Part shown: in pieces, positions 1-7,630 of the stretch
Layout: the number at the start of each line of letters is the position of its first letter
Position numbering within the stretch: the stretch's first letter is position 1
Assembly: GCF_022899935.1 (NCBI RefSeq)
Contig: NZ_JALJCJ010000003.1
Span: 353,720 to 417,719 of the forward strand
Origin: Shinella curvata
GTDB taxonomy: Bacteria; Pseudomonadota; Alphaproteobacteria; Rhizobiales; Rhizobiaceae
Reading direction: 5' to 3'
Length of the DNA stretch: 64,000 bases
The notes under the pieces: model-generated
The model's database searches: none
What the model was told of the DNA's origin: nothing
What the model saw: the letters and a program-made list of their open reading frames with translations, nothing else
Translations under genes and position numbers: made by a program

Positions 1-201
1 CTCGGGATCGGTCGGGTCAGTCGGGTCCTCGGGATCGGTCGGGTCAGTCGGGTCCTCGGGATCGGTCGGGTCAGTCGGGTCCTCGGGATCGGTCGGGTCA
101 GTCGGATCCTCGGGGTCCGTTGGGTCAGTAGGATCCTCCGGGTCGGTCGGGTCCTCTGGATCGGTCGGGTCGGTCGGGTCCTCGGGATCCGTGGGATCGG
201 T
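1..201 (-). repeat. 27-bp tandem repeat encoding DPTDPTDPE linker
   Basis: Read on the minus strand, the tract encodes Asp-Pro-Thr-Asp-Pro-Thr-Asp-Pro-Glu repeats. Counting from the window edge there are six 27-bp units and two shorter 18-bp units (DPTDPE) at the right end. The three leftmost units (1-27, 28-54, 55-81) are identical and the fourth differs at one base, whereas units near 109-198 carry several synonymous changes. The tract continues past the window edge, so its true length is unknown. It forms the linker after the passenger domain of the autotransporter. Confidence 0.95.
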
Positions 202-2298
202 GAGCTCGGAGCGAAGATACCAGTTGTCAGTCTCTGTGCCGGTCCGGTTGCCCTTGAACAGCCGATAGGAATAGGCGCCAGCGACCACCACCGATACGCC
301 ACTGATCTCGTAGTCGCCATCAAGGATGAAGGTCCCGTTCGAGACACCGCCGACGGCGATGAGCTCGATGCCCTCGCTCGTTGCTGCCCCCACGCCGCCG
401 ACATTGGTCACGCGCAATGTCGATGTGCCTGATGTATCGCCCTGGATATCCAGCCGGTCGGTTGCCGATGTGTCGCCGCCGAGGGTCGTTTCAAGCTCGA
501 CGATCCCGTCGTTCCCGGAATAGTCACCAGCAATCGTCACGGTATCGCCCGCACCGCCACCCACCGCAGAGATGGTTCCGGCATTGACCAGATTGCCGCT
601 AACGCTGCTCGTCCCGCTGCCATTGCCGGATGCAAGAAACCGCGTGCCCGCCGCCAGTGAAAGATTGCCGAAGAGGGAGAAGTTGTCGTTGCTCCCATCG
701 AGGACCGAGCCGCCGGTCAGGAAGATGCCGGTCGTCATGTCGCCCGCCGTTCCGACGGTCATCGTGCCGCCGGTGAGGGTCAGGTCGCTGTCGTCGAGAT
801 TGACCACACTCCAGTTGGCAATGTCGCTGGTCGCGCGGGTCTCATCCACGGCGCCGTAGACATTCAGTTTATCGATCCCGCCACCACCGCCATCGAGGAC
901 GGTCGTGCCGGAGAGGCCGCCTCGCAGGGAAAGCGTGTCGCTGCCCAGCCCCAGATCAATACGCCCATTGACCGTTGCACCGTCGGCGACCGTGACATCG
1001 CTATCGCCATCGCCGTTGGCGATGCCATTGCCGGCGGTCGACTCGACCAAGGCGCCGGCCTCGACGTCGATGGTCGTCAGCACGCCGGCAAGCGTCTCCG
1101 TCCGGATACCATAGCCGGTGCCGCCAAGAATGTGGCCCGTGACCGAAATCGCTGCCGCATTCGAGGATGCGCCGGCAAGGCTCTGATGGTCGATCTTGAT
1201 GCCGTTGTCGCCGCCCTGCACGTTGTTGAACGTCGCATCGACAGTCGTGCCGTCGCTCCCTGTCCGAATGCTGGCGCCGTTGCTGTCCGAGCCTATGATT
1301 GTCCCGGTGGCGTTGATCGTCGTTGATCCGCTCCCCAGATTGAGAACGAAAATGCCGGACGATCCGCCGGTAGCATCAACCGCATTTATCGTCGCGTCCG
1401 TGCTCGACGCGACGCTGTAGACGTAAATTCCATCGGCATCGTCACCGGTTGCACTGCCGGTCGAATCGATCTGAAGCGAGCCGGTGCCCCAATTCTGCGC
1501 AATGATGCCAATGTCCTGACCATGGGTGTCTGCGGCCGTGACGCGGATATCGGTGCCATAATTGTCGGCGCGAATCCCGTCTCCGTCTGTCCCGCGTGCC
1601 AAACCGGTCGATGTGATGTCGAGCACGCCCGTGGTGTTGTTTCTGGCAAAGATGCCCTGGACCGGCCCTTCCGTATCAACCGCTTCGACTGTCAGGCTGG
1701 TCCCGGAGCCCCCCTCGGCGAAGATGCCGGCTGTCCCGAAACCCGTGACGGTCCCCGTCGCAACGATTTTGATGGCGCCGGTGCCGTAGTGAATGATGTT
1801 GATGCCGTTGTTTTCGCCCTGTGCGTCATGCACCTGGATGTCAGTATCCTCTCCGTAGTTGTAGGCACGGATGCCGTCGCCGTCGGCACCTGTCGAGGTC
1901 ACGGACCCGGTCGACACGAGGTTGAGGTTCCCGCTGATATCATTTTCGATGTAAATGCCGTAATCGCCGTTCGTCTCGATCGTGGATGCATAGCCATCCG
2001 TGAAGGAGAGGCCGCCGTCTGCGGAAATGGACATTCCGTAGTCGCCGTTCGTGATGCTCAACCCGAAGCCTGGATCCGTCGTGATCGTGAGCGGCCCGCT
2101 CTCGTCGAAGAAAGGCATGACATCGGCGCCCGAGGCCGCACCCGAGCAAACGGATACTGCACCCACCGTGCAGCTGCCGGCCATCGCCGAACGTTCCATC
2201 TGCAGCGTTATCGTCAGGACATGGGGGATGAGTGCGACACTCGAAAGCAGCCGCATGACGATCGGGCGACGATTGAATGAGCGCTTGTTCTTCTTCAC
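1..2298 (-). CDS. Autotransporter-type adhesin, N-terminal part (partial)
   Basis: The minus-strand frame is open from the start codon to the left edge with no stop (766 codons), so the C-terminus is missing. A GTG start at 2298 gives a basic N-terminus (VKKNKRSFNRR) and a hydrophobic stretch, consistent with an extended signal peptide of about 40 residues; an ATG at 2256 is the alternative. The body is Gly/Thr/Ser/Asp-rich with recurring GI-x-A and TG motifs, typical of a right-handed beta-helix passenger. It ends in a segment like the pertactin-family passenger end (DNWYLRSE near residue 695), then the Asp/Pro/Thr linker. In this family a C-terminal outer-membrane beta-barrel follows; here it would lie outside the window. 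Likely role: a surface-exposed or secreted adhesin, ligand unknown. Family assignment rests on architecture, not on an alignment. Confidence 0.85.
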   Translation of the reverse strand, partial: MKKNKRSFNRRPIVMRLLSSVALIPHVLTITLQMERSAMAGSCTVGAVSVCSGAASGADVMPFFDESGPLTITTDPGFGLSITNGDYGMSISADGGLSFTDGYASTIETNGDYGIYIENDISGNLNLVSTGSVTSTGADGDGIRAYNYGEDTDIQVHDAQGENNGINIIHYGTGAIKIVATGTVTGFGTAGIFAEGGSGTSLTVEAVDTEGPVQGIFARNNTTGVLDITSTGLARGTDGDGIRADNYGTDIRVTAADTHGQDIGIIAQNWGTGSLQIDSTGSATGDDADGIYVYSVASSTDATINAVDATGGSSGIFVLNLGSGSTTINATGTIIGSDSNGASIRTGSDGTTVDATFNNVQGGDNGIKIDHQSLAGASSNAAAISVTGHILGGTGYGIRTETLAGVLTTIDVEAGALVESTAGNGIANGDGDSDVTVADGATVNGRIDLGLGSDTLSLRGGLSGTTVLDGGGGGIDKLNVYGAVDETRATSDIANWSVVNLDDSDLTLTGGTMTVGTAGDMTTGIFLTGGSVLDGSNDNFSLFGNLSLAAGTRFLASGNGSGTSSVSGNLVNAGTISAVGGGAGDTVTIAGDYSGNDGIVELETTLGGDTSATDRLDIQGDTSGTSTLRVTNVGGVGAATSEGIELIAVGGVSNGTFILDGDYEISGVSVVVAGAYSYRLFKGNRTGTETDNWYLRSELTDPTDPEDPTDPTDPEDPTDPEDPTDPTDPEDPTDPTDPEDPTDPTDPEDPTDPTDPEDPTDPTDPE
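1276..1875 (-). repeat. About 150-bp imperfect repeats in autotransporter passenger
   Basis: Four consecutive segments of about 49-51 residues begin with GIRA, GIFA, GIRA and GIYV and share the pattern GI-x(2), about 20 residues, GI, about 7 residues, GTG or similar, I-x-x-TG, then G-x-x-x-D before the next GI. The motifs DGDGIRAYNYG and DGDGIRADNYG recur two units apart. This period of about 50 residues is consistent with several beta-helix coils per unit. The repeats are diverged at the base level, so they are older than the 27-bp linker repeats. Confidence 0.7.
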
Positions 2299-2770
2299 AG
2301 AATGCCCCAACAGGCTGGTGCACCGTATGCTGTCGTTACGCTGATACTTCAGACGCTACGTGCGTGTCTTCGAAACAAATCCGGTCGAGACGCCTCATGC
2401 GGTCGGCAGGCTCTTGGCAGCCAAGCATCCCATTATGGTTGGCAATTCGTTAACGACGACTGAAGAGCGGCCATTTTACGCAACCAGCGGATGGTAGGCG
2501 AACAGACGTATGCCACCGAGCAGGTTGAAGAGCTGGCGGCTGTCGCTACCGACAACGGCGACGGCATTGGAATTTTGCCCGCAATGGCAGGATCAATGCG
2601 CGGCCCGCCACGGGAGATATGCGCCAGCCGGGATTTTTCGCAGAAATGGGGGTGCTGCCGAGTTACATATCGCCCGGCATATGCGAGGCCAATCTCCTGC
2701 CGGCGCAAGTTCGGGAAAAACGAACACGCCGCCGCAAAACGAAGTAGCTACAGGATCTTATTGAAAAGAA
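2299..2770. other. Intergenic region, no supported gene
   Basis: This 472-base stretch separates the autotransporter start from the 3' end of tRNA-Arg. Short open frames exist on both strands but have no recognisable protein character, and none is preceded by a convincing ribosome-binding site. It presumably holds the autotransporter promoter; I could not pick a clear one. I saw no copy of the tRNA 3' end here. Confidence 0.6.
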
Positions 2771-2847
2771 TGGCGCACCCGAAGAGATTCGAACTCCTGA
2801 CCCCCAGATTCGTAGTCTGGTGCTCTATCCAGCTGAGCTACGGGTGC
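2771..2847 (-). tRNA. tRNA-Arg (anticodon ACG)
   Basis: The minus strand folds as a full cloverleaf. The acceptor arm GCACCCG pairs with CGGGTGC, the D arm is GCTC-AGCTGGATAGA-GC, the anticodon stem CCAGA/TCTGG encloses the loop CTACGAA with anticodon ACG, and the T arm contains TTCGAAT. The discriminator is G and the CCA tail is encoded (2771-2773). The ACG anticodon is normally edited to ICG and reads CGU, CGC and CGA. The 3' end faces the autotransporter gene. Confidence 0.96.
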
Positions 2848-2984
2848 GCTGACAGCGGGGCGTTTGGTGCCCGTCTGTGAGGCGGTTCACTAAAGGGTAC
2901 TCCGGGTTATTGCAAGCGTCTTTCTCAGAAAAAATGTACTTTTTTCACCGTCCCGTCATATCCGGCCGGCAAGCGCCTGAGAAA

Positions 2985-4454
2985 TCAGGCGCGGTGACGG
3001 AAGGCGTCGAGGGGGACGGGGCGGTCGGGCAGCTCGATGCGGAAGAGCGTGCCGGGGGTCGCCTTTTCGACGAGCGCGATCGTGCCGCCATGGGCGAGCA
3101 CGAGTTCGCGGGCAATGGCGAGCCCCAATCCGGTGCCGCCGGAGCGCACCGAGCCGCGGAAGGCGGCGAAGAGGTTTTCGCGCGCCTTGGCGGGCATGCC
3201 GGGGCCGTTGTCGTCGATGGCGATGGACACGACCGCGCCGGTGCGCAGGCCTGTCACCATGACGGCGCGGCGTTCGTCGCCGAGATCCTGCGCCAGTGCC
3301 TCCACGGCGTTGCGGCAGAGATTGTGGATGACGCGGAAGAGTTGCTCGCCGTCGGCATCGACCTCCAGGGCGTGCTCGATCTGCACCACGAAATCGATAT
3401 CACCGCGCGCATCGAGCGCCAGAACCTCCGACACCTCCTGCACGAGGGGACGCAGCGCCACGAAGCGGCGGCGTGGCTCCGGCTCGCGCATGCGGCCATA
3501 GGAGAGCACTTCGTTGGTATAGCCCACCGCCCGGTCGATGCTGCGCAGCAGTTTCGGCGCCACGCGCTTGACCACCGGATCGTCCACGTCGGAGAGGCGG
3601 TCGGACATCAGCTGTGCCGAAGCCAGGATATTGCGCATGTCGTGGTTGATCTTCGACACGGCCAGCCCGAGATCGGCAAGGTTCTTCTGTTCCTTCAGCG
3701 TGCGCTGCAGCGTCTGCTGCATGGCGGCCAGATGGATGCCGGCGACGGCGATCTCGTCGCGCCCGCCCGAGGGCACCAGCACGCGCGCCGGATTGGCGGG
3801 ATCGGCGGTGAAGGCCTGAATATTTTCCGTCATCCGGCGCACCGGCCGAATCAGCAGGCGGTTGAGCGCGAAGAAGATCGGGCTTGCGGTGACGATGGAG
3901 ATGATCATCGAGAGGACGAAGACATTGCGGGCATAGGTGAGCATGGCGCGGCGCAGTTTCTGCTCGTCGAGCAGGAGTTCGATGCGCGTGCTCGTCTCGC
4001 CGACCGGGCCATAGACCCGGATGACGCGCTTGCCGCCGAACAGCAGCGTGTCGAAAGCGTCGTAGATCGCCGTCGGCAGCGAGACATCGGACAGGTCGAA
4101 CTGCGCGTCGATGCTCGGCGGCATGTCGAGCGCTGCCACCATGCGCGAGGCATCGGCCTTCTTCAGCACGATTGCCTTGGCGCCCGTCGCCATCAGCGTT
4201 TCCTGCTGCACGGAGCGCGGCAGTTCCTGATCCGGCAGCCCCTCTATGACGACGCTGGCGGCCGCCGCCGTGTTCAGGCGGTCGCGCAGCCATTGCAGGC
4301 GCATATTGGCAACCGAAGGGGCGAAGATCAGCACCTCCGCGATCATCACGAAGGCGGCGGTGAGCAGCAATAGCCTACCCGACAGTCCGGACAGATATCC
4401 GGCCGCCGGCACCGGCGTCTCGGTCAAGGACGCGGATGCGTCTCTGTCCATCAT
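2985..4454 (-). CDS. Membrane sensor histidine kinase (orphan)
   Basis: A 489-residue inner-membrane two-component sensor kinase. Visible order: transmembrane segment about 24-46, periplasmic domain about 50-172, second transmembrane segment about 176-197, HAMP-like linker (RPVRRMTENIQAF), then a dimerisation helix with an unusual H-box, KINHDMRNILAS, placing the phospho-accepting His near residue 271. The catalytic ATPase domain follows, with an N-box (NLCRNAVEAL), a G1 box (DDNGPGMP) and a G2 box (GGTGLGLAIA). No response regulator is adjacent, so its partner is unknown. A short hairpin (arms 2973-2980 and 2985-2992) overlaps its stop codon but lacks a clear T-run. The ligand cannot be inferred. 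Confidence 0.9.
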   Translation of the reverse strand: MMDRDASASLTETPVPAAGYLSGLSGRLLLLTAAFVMIAEVLIFAPSVANMRLQWLRDRLNTAAAASVVIEGLPDQELPRSVQQETLMATGAKAIVLKKADASRMVAALDMPPSIDAQFDLSDVSLPTAIYDAFDTLLFGGKRVIRVYGPVGETSTRIELLLDEQKLRRAMLTYARNVFVLSMIISIVTASPIFFALNRLLIRPVRRMTENIQAFTADPANPARVLVPSGGRDEIAVAGIHLAAMQQTLQRTLKEQKNLADLGLAVSKINHDMRNILASAQLMSDRLSDVDDPVVKRVAPKLLRSIDRAVGYTNEVLSYGRMREPEPRRRFVALRPLVQEVSEVLALDARGDIDFVVQIEHALEVDADGEQLFRVIHNLCRNAVEALAQDLGDERRAVMVTGLRTGAVVSIAIDDNGPGMPAKARENLFAAFRGSVRSGGTGLGLAIARELVLAHGGTIALVEKATPGTLFRIELPDRPVPLDAFRHRA

Positions 4455-4582
4455 CTCTCAACTCCCGGCGGCACAGTGCTCGGCCAATGGCAGGGGGCGG
4501 GAAGCACATCCCGCTCCACCCGCCTTGCAATGCGGTAATTATAAGAGATTGCGGCGATTTTTCCAACGCCGGTTCGAAATGC

Positions 4583-4614
4583 AAAACGCGGCGGTGTCGC
4601 CACCGCCGCGTTTT
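4583..4614 (-). terminator. Rho-independent terminator of chemoreceptor gene
   Basis: On the minus strand a perfect GC-rich stem (AAAACGCGGCGGTG with its complement, loop of four) is followed directly by TTTT and lies 24 bases past the chemoreceptor stop codon. Confidence 0.8.
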
Positions 4615-4637
4615 CATTCTTGCGATCCCTGAAAGGA

Positions 4638-6644
4638 TCAGAACTCTTCCCAATTGTCCTGGGCGACGGCGGCCGTCGCCACGGCACGGTTGCCACCGAA
4701 GGCACGGGCGACATTGCCCATCATGCGGCGGGCTGGCGATTCGACCGGGCGGCTTTCGGCGCGGGCGGGCGCCACATACTGCGCGGCATCCCCGGTGCGG
4801 AACCGGGCGACGAGATCGGCAAGGCTGTCGGCCTCGCCCTTCAGCTTGTGCGTGGCAGCCGAGGTTTCCTCGACCATCGCGGCATTGTGCTGCGTCACCT
4901 GGTCCATCTGGTTGATGGCGGTGCTGATTTCCTGCAGGCCGGTCGCCTGTTCGCGGGCGGCAGTGGCGATCGCATGGATGCGGTCGTTGATGGTGACGAC
5001 GCGGGTTTCGATGTCGGAGAGCGCCGAACCCGTCTCCTGCACATATTTCACGCCGACGGCCACTTCGCTGCCCGACTTGGTGATCAGGCCCTTGATATCC
5101 TTGGCGGCGCTGGCGGCGCGCTGGGCGAGTTCACGCACTTCCTGTGCGACGACCGCGAAGCCCTTGCCAGCTTCGCCCGCACGGGCGGCTTCCACGCCGG
5201 CATTCAGCGCGAGAAGGTTGGTCTGGAAGGCGATCTCGTCGATGACGGAGATGATCTGGCTGATCTCGCTGGAAGCCTGCTCGATGCGCCCCATGGCGTC
5301 GATGGCGTTGCGCACGATGGCGCCCGACTGCTTTGCGCTCTGCGTCGCCTCGCCGACCATCGAGGTCGCCTCGTTGGCCCGCTCCGTCGAATTCTTGACG
5401 GCGGCGGTGATCTCTTCCAGCGCGGCGGAGGTTTCCTCCAGCGCCGCGGCCTGCTGCTCGGTGCGCTTGGACAAGTCATCCGAGGCGCTGCGCAGCTCGC
5501 CGGAGTTGGCATTGATGGCATCCGTCGAGCCGCGCACTTCGCGCATGGTGCGCTGGAGCGTGGCAAGCGTCGCGTTGACGTTCTGCTGAAGCTCGGCGAA
5601 GGCGCCACGGAACGAACCGTTCATGGTCTGCGTCAGGTCGCCGTCTGCCAGCGAGCCGATCACGCGGCGGGTTTCGGCAATGCCCTCTTCGACGCCGGCG
5701 ACCAGCTCGTTGACGGAGCGGGCAAAGCGGTTGAGGTCCTCGTTGTGATAGTCCTTGTTGATGCGCGAGGAGAAGTCGCCGGCAGCAGCCGCATGCACGA
5801 CCGTCGCGATGGAGGACTGGAGATCCGCGCTCTTTTCGCGCAGAACCTGCTCCTGGGCATTGAGATCGCGAACGGTGATGGCGTTCTGGCGGAACACGGC
5901 AACGGCAGCGGCCATTTCGCCAATCTCGTCCTGGCGACCGGCATAGGGCACTTCCGTCTCGAGATCGCCGCCGGCAAGGCGGTTCATCGTGTCGGTAACC
6001 TTCTGGATCGGGCGGCTGAGTTCGTTGGTCGCGATATAGAAGGCGATGCCGCCGCCGAGCACGAGGCCGGCACCGACCGTGCCGAGAACCAACGTCAGCA
6101 TAAAGGTCTCGAAGGCCGCGACATCTGCCTTGATCGAGGCCAGATTCTCATAGTCCGTCTTCACGACGGCGTCGATTTCCTGCTGGAAGGCCTTGCGGTT
6201 GGCGCGGTTCAGCTCGTTGTTACCCTGCTCGTTGGCGGCAGCAATGGATTCCGTCGTGCCGAGGCGCGCCGTTTCCATGCGGAAGGTGCGGAATTCGGCG
6301 GCGCGCGAAACCACGGCGTCGAAGGCGGCCTTCTGAGCTTCAGGAACGATCGGCTGCCACTGCTTGAGCGTCGCGTCGATGCCGTCGAGCTCCTTGGAAA
6401 TACCTTCGGCAAATTTCTTGGCGCCGTCGGTGTCCTTGGCGGCATAGACGCCGCGGGCTTCCATGACGACGGCAGTGACCTGGCGGTTCAGATGTTCACC
6501 GAGGAACGCGCGGTCCGCGGCATTTTCGTACTGATGCAGCTTCTCACTGTATTCCGAAACCACATGAACGGCGATGGCGCCGATCAGGACGGAAATGAAA
6601 CCCATCACGCCCACGATGAGGTAAATCTTGCCGCGTATCTTCAC
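4638..6644 (-). CDS. Methyl-accepting chemotaxis protein
   Basis: A chemoreceptor of about 668 residues. I chose the GTG at 6644 because GGAG lies eight bases upstream and the protein then begins VKIRGKIYLIVG, leading straight into the first transmembrane helix; an upstream ATG at 6668 is possible. Order: TM1 about 4-25, a helical periplasmic domain of about 150 residues (four-helix-bundle type), TM2 about 185-210, HAMP, a long coiled coil, and the signalling hairpin containing FQTNLLALNAGVEAARAGE. The C-terminus ends NWEEF, resembling the pentapeptide that tethers CheR and CheB in other receptors. It would relay attractant binding to CheA/CheW, which are not in this window. The ligand is unknown. 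Confidence 0.94.
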   Translation of the reverse strand: MKIRGKIYLIVGVMGFISVLIGAIAVHVVSEYSEKLHQYENAADRAFLGEHLNRQVTAVVMEARGVYAAKDTDGAKKFAEGISKELDGIDATLKQWQPIVPEAQKAAFDAVVSRAAEFRTFRMETARLGTTESIAAANEQGNNELNRANRKAFQQEIDAVVKTDYENLASIKADVAAFETFMLTLVLGTVGAGLVLGGGIAFYIATNELSRPIQKVTDTMNRLAGGDLETEVPYAGRQDEIGEMAAAVAVFRQNAITVRDLNAQEQVLREKSADLQSSIATVVHAAAAGDFSSRINKDYHNEDLNRFARSVNELVAGVEEGIAETRRVIGSLADGDLTQTMNGSFRGAFAELQQNVNATLATLQRTMREVRGSTDAINANSGELRSASDDLSKRTEQQAAALEETSAALEEITAAVKNSTERANEATSMVGEATQSAKQSGAIVRNAIDAMGRIEQASSEISQIISVIDEIAFQTNLLALNAGVEAARAGEAGKGFAVVAQEVRELAQRAASAAKDIKGLITKSGSEVAVGVKYVQETGSALSDIETRVVTINDRIHAIATAAREQATGLQEISTAINQMDQVTQHNAAMVEETSAATHKLKGEADSLADLVARFRTGDAAQYVAPARAESRPVESPARRMMGNVARAFGGNRAVATAAVAQDNWEEF

Positions 6645-6926
6645 GTCACACTCCAAAGGCACAAGCAACCACCGGGAAAACGGGCTGGCCGCTATCCCCC
6701 ATGGAAATAACGGTAAACGCTAAAGGTTAATTAGATTTTGATACAACCACCCTGACACACGGCATTTAAGGCTCTGCTCACACTGCGGCCGCGAAAAATA
6801 TTGAGGAAAATCAAGAATAAGGCCTGACGCTACGTTAGCCACAAGCGACAAAGCGAAGGAGCTACGCAACCGCAGATGGCTGCGGCCTTAACGAGTGTGA
6901 CAGTCGGCCCCACGTCAAAGCCGCAA

Positions 6927-6956
6927 TTGACTTCTGGCCGCCTTTGCCCTTATAAG
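6927..6956 (+). promoter_or_regulatory. Likely sigma-70 promoter of rpmH operon
   Basis: TTGACT at 6927-6932 and TATAAG at 6951-6956 are separated by 18 bases, close to the housekeeping consensus, and lie about 115 bases upstream of rpmH. The rest of the 425-base gap between the chemoreceptor and rpmH (6645-7069) holds no gene I can support; a small CCGCAG/CTGCGG hairpin near 6870-6887 lacks a T-run. Confidence 0.65.
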
Positions 6957-7069
6957 CCGCGCACGTCCGGACAGCCTGGCTTCCCGCGAGGGCAAGCCTA
7001 TGTCGGACTTTCAACGCTGATTGCGTAAAGCAAAACCCAAGAAGGGCCGCACACCGCGGTATTAAATAA

Positions 7070-7207
7070 ATGACGAAGCGTACCTACCAACCCTCCAAGC
7101 TTGTTCGCAAGCGTCGTCACGGCTTCCGTGCCCGCATGGCAACCAAGGGCGGCCGCAAGGTCCTGTCCGCACGCCGTGCACGCGGCCGCGCAAGCCTCTC
7201 GGCCTAA
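7070..7207 (+). CDS. rpmH: 50S ribosomal protein L34
   Basis: A 45-residue, very basic protein beginning [20 protein letters not shown] and ending GRASLSA. It matches ribosomal protein L34 over its whole length (family usually 44-46 residues) and belongs to the large subunit. It is first in the conserved rpmH-rnpA-yidC cluster, with rnpA 33 bases downstream. Its promoter is probably the TTGACT/TATAAG pair upstream. Confidence 0.98.
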   Translation: MTKRTYQPSKLVRKRRHGFRARMATKGGRKVLSARRARGRASLSA

Positions 7208-7240
7208 GGCCGTTTGTGCCCGAACAGAGGCGACGGGCAT

Positions 7241-7630
7241 ATGACGAAAAAAGTTAGACAATCTGCTGTCGGACGGCTGAAAAGCCGTCCGCAGTTTCTT
7301 TTTGTGCGTGAGGGCGAGAAGCGCAAGGGACCACTGTTCCTTCTCGAAGTGCGCGACCGGCAGATGCCGGACGAACAGCCCCGCGTCGGCTTCACCGTTA
7401 CCAAGAAGCACGGCAACGCCGTGGAACGCAATCGCATGCGCCGACGCCTGAAAGAGGCGGTGCGGCTATCGGCCGGGTTTGCAATGGAGCCCGGACACGA
7501 CTATGTGGTTGTCGCCAGACGGGACGTGCTCGGTGCGTCCTTCAAATCTTTGCAGGCCGGTCTGAAGGATCGGATCGCGGCGCGGCAGAAACAGAAGCAG
7601 CAGCGCCCTGCTGCTCCCGGGAAAGAGTGA
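7241..7630 (+). CDS. rnpA: Ribonuclease P protein component
   Basis: The basic protein cofactor of RNase P, which with the catalytic RNA trims 5' leaders from tRNA precursors. The frame extends upstream to 7214, but the ATG at 7241 ([13 protein letters not shown]) is a better start, preceded by a GAGG-like site, giving 129 residues. The family signature is visible as [17 protein letters not shown] (the RNR motif) after a [11 protein letters not shown] strand. Its TGA overlaps the ATG of yidC by one base, indicating coupled translation. Confidence 0.95.
   Translation: MTKKVRQSAVGRLKSRPQFLFVREGEKRKGPLFLLEVRDRQMPDEQPRVGFTVTKKHGNAVERNRMRRRLKEAVRLSAGFAMEPGHDYVVVARRDVLGASFKSLQAGLKDRIAARQKQKQQRPAAPGKE

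Noticed and set aside
1-201. Short regular repeats that could suggest a CRISPR array
   Set aside because: The repeats are directly adjacent without unique spacers, keep the reading frame and encode a simple DPT/DPE linker; no cas genes are present.
2433-2708. Possible small minus-strand gene upstream of the autotransporter
   Set aside because: There is no convincing ribosome-binding site and no recognised motif, and an overlapping frame of similar length exists on the other strand.
2877-4373. Long plus-strand open frame opposite the histidine kinase
   Set aside because: It is the antisense shadow of a well-supported kinase gene; its composition (rich in His, Arg, Asp, Ala) is typical of reverse frames in GC-rich DNA and no family motif is seen.
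4620-6710. 696-residue plus-strand open frame opposite the chemoreceptor
   Set aside because: It lies antisense to a complete methyl-accepting chemotaxis protein and lacks protein-family features.
6645-7069. Replication origin near rpmH
   Set aside because: rpmH is close to oriC in many bacteria, but dnaA and dnaN are absent and I saw no cluster of DnaA boxes; in rhizobia the origin lies near hemE.
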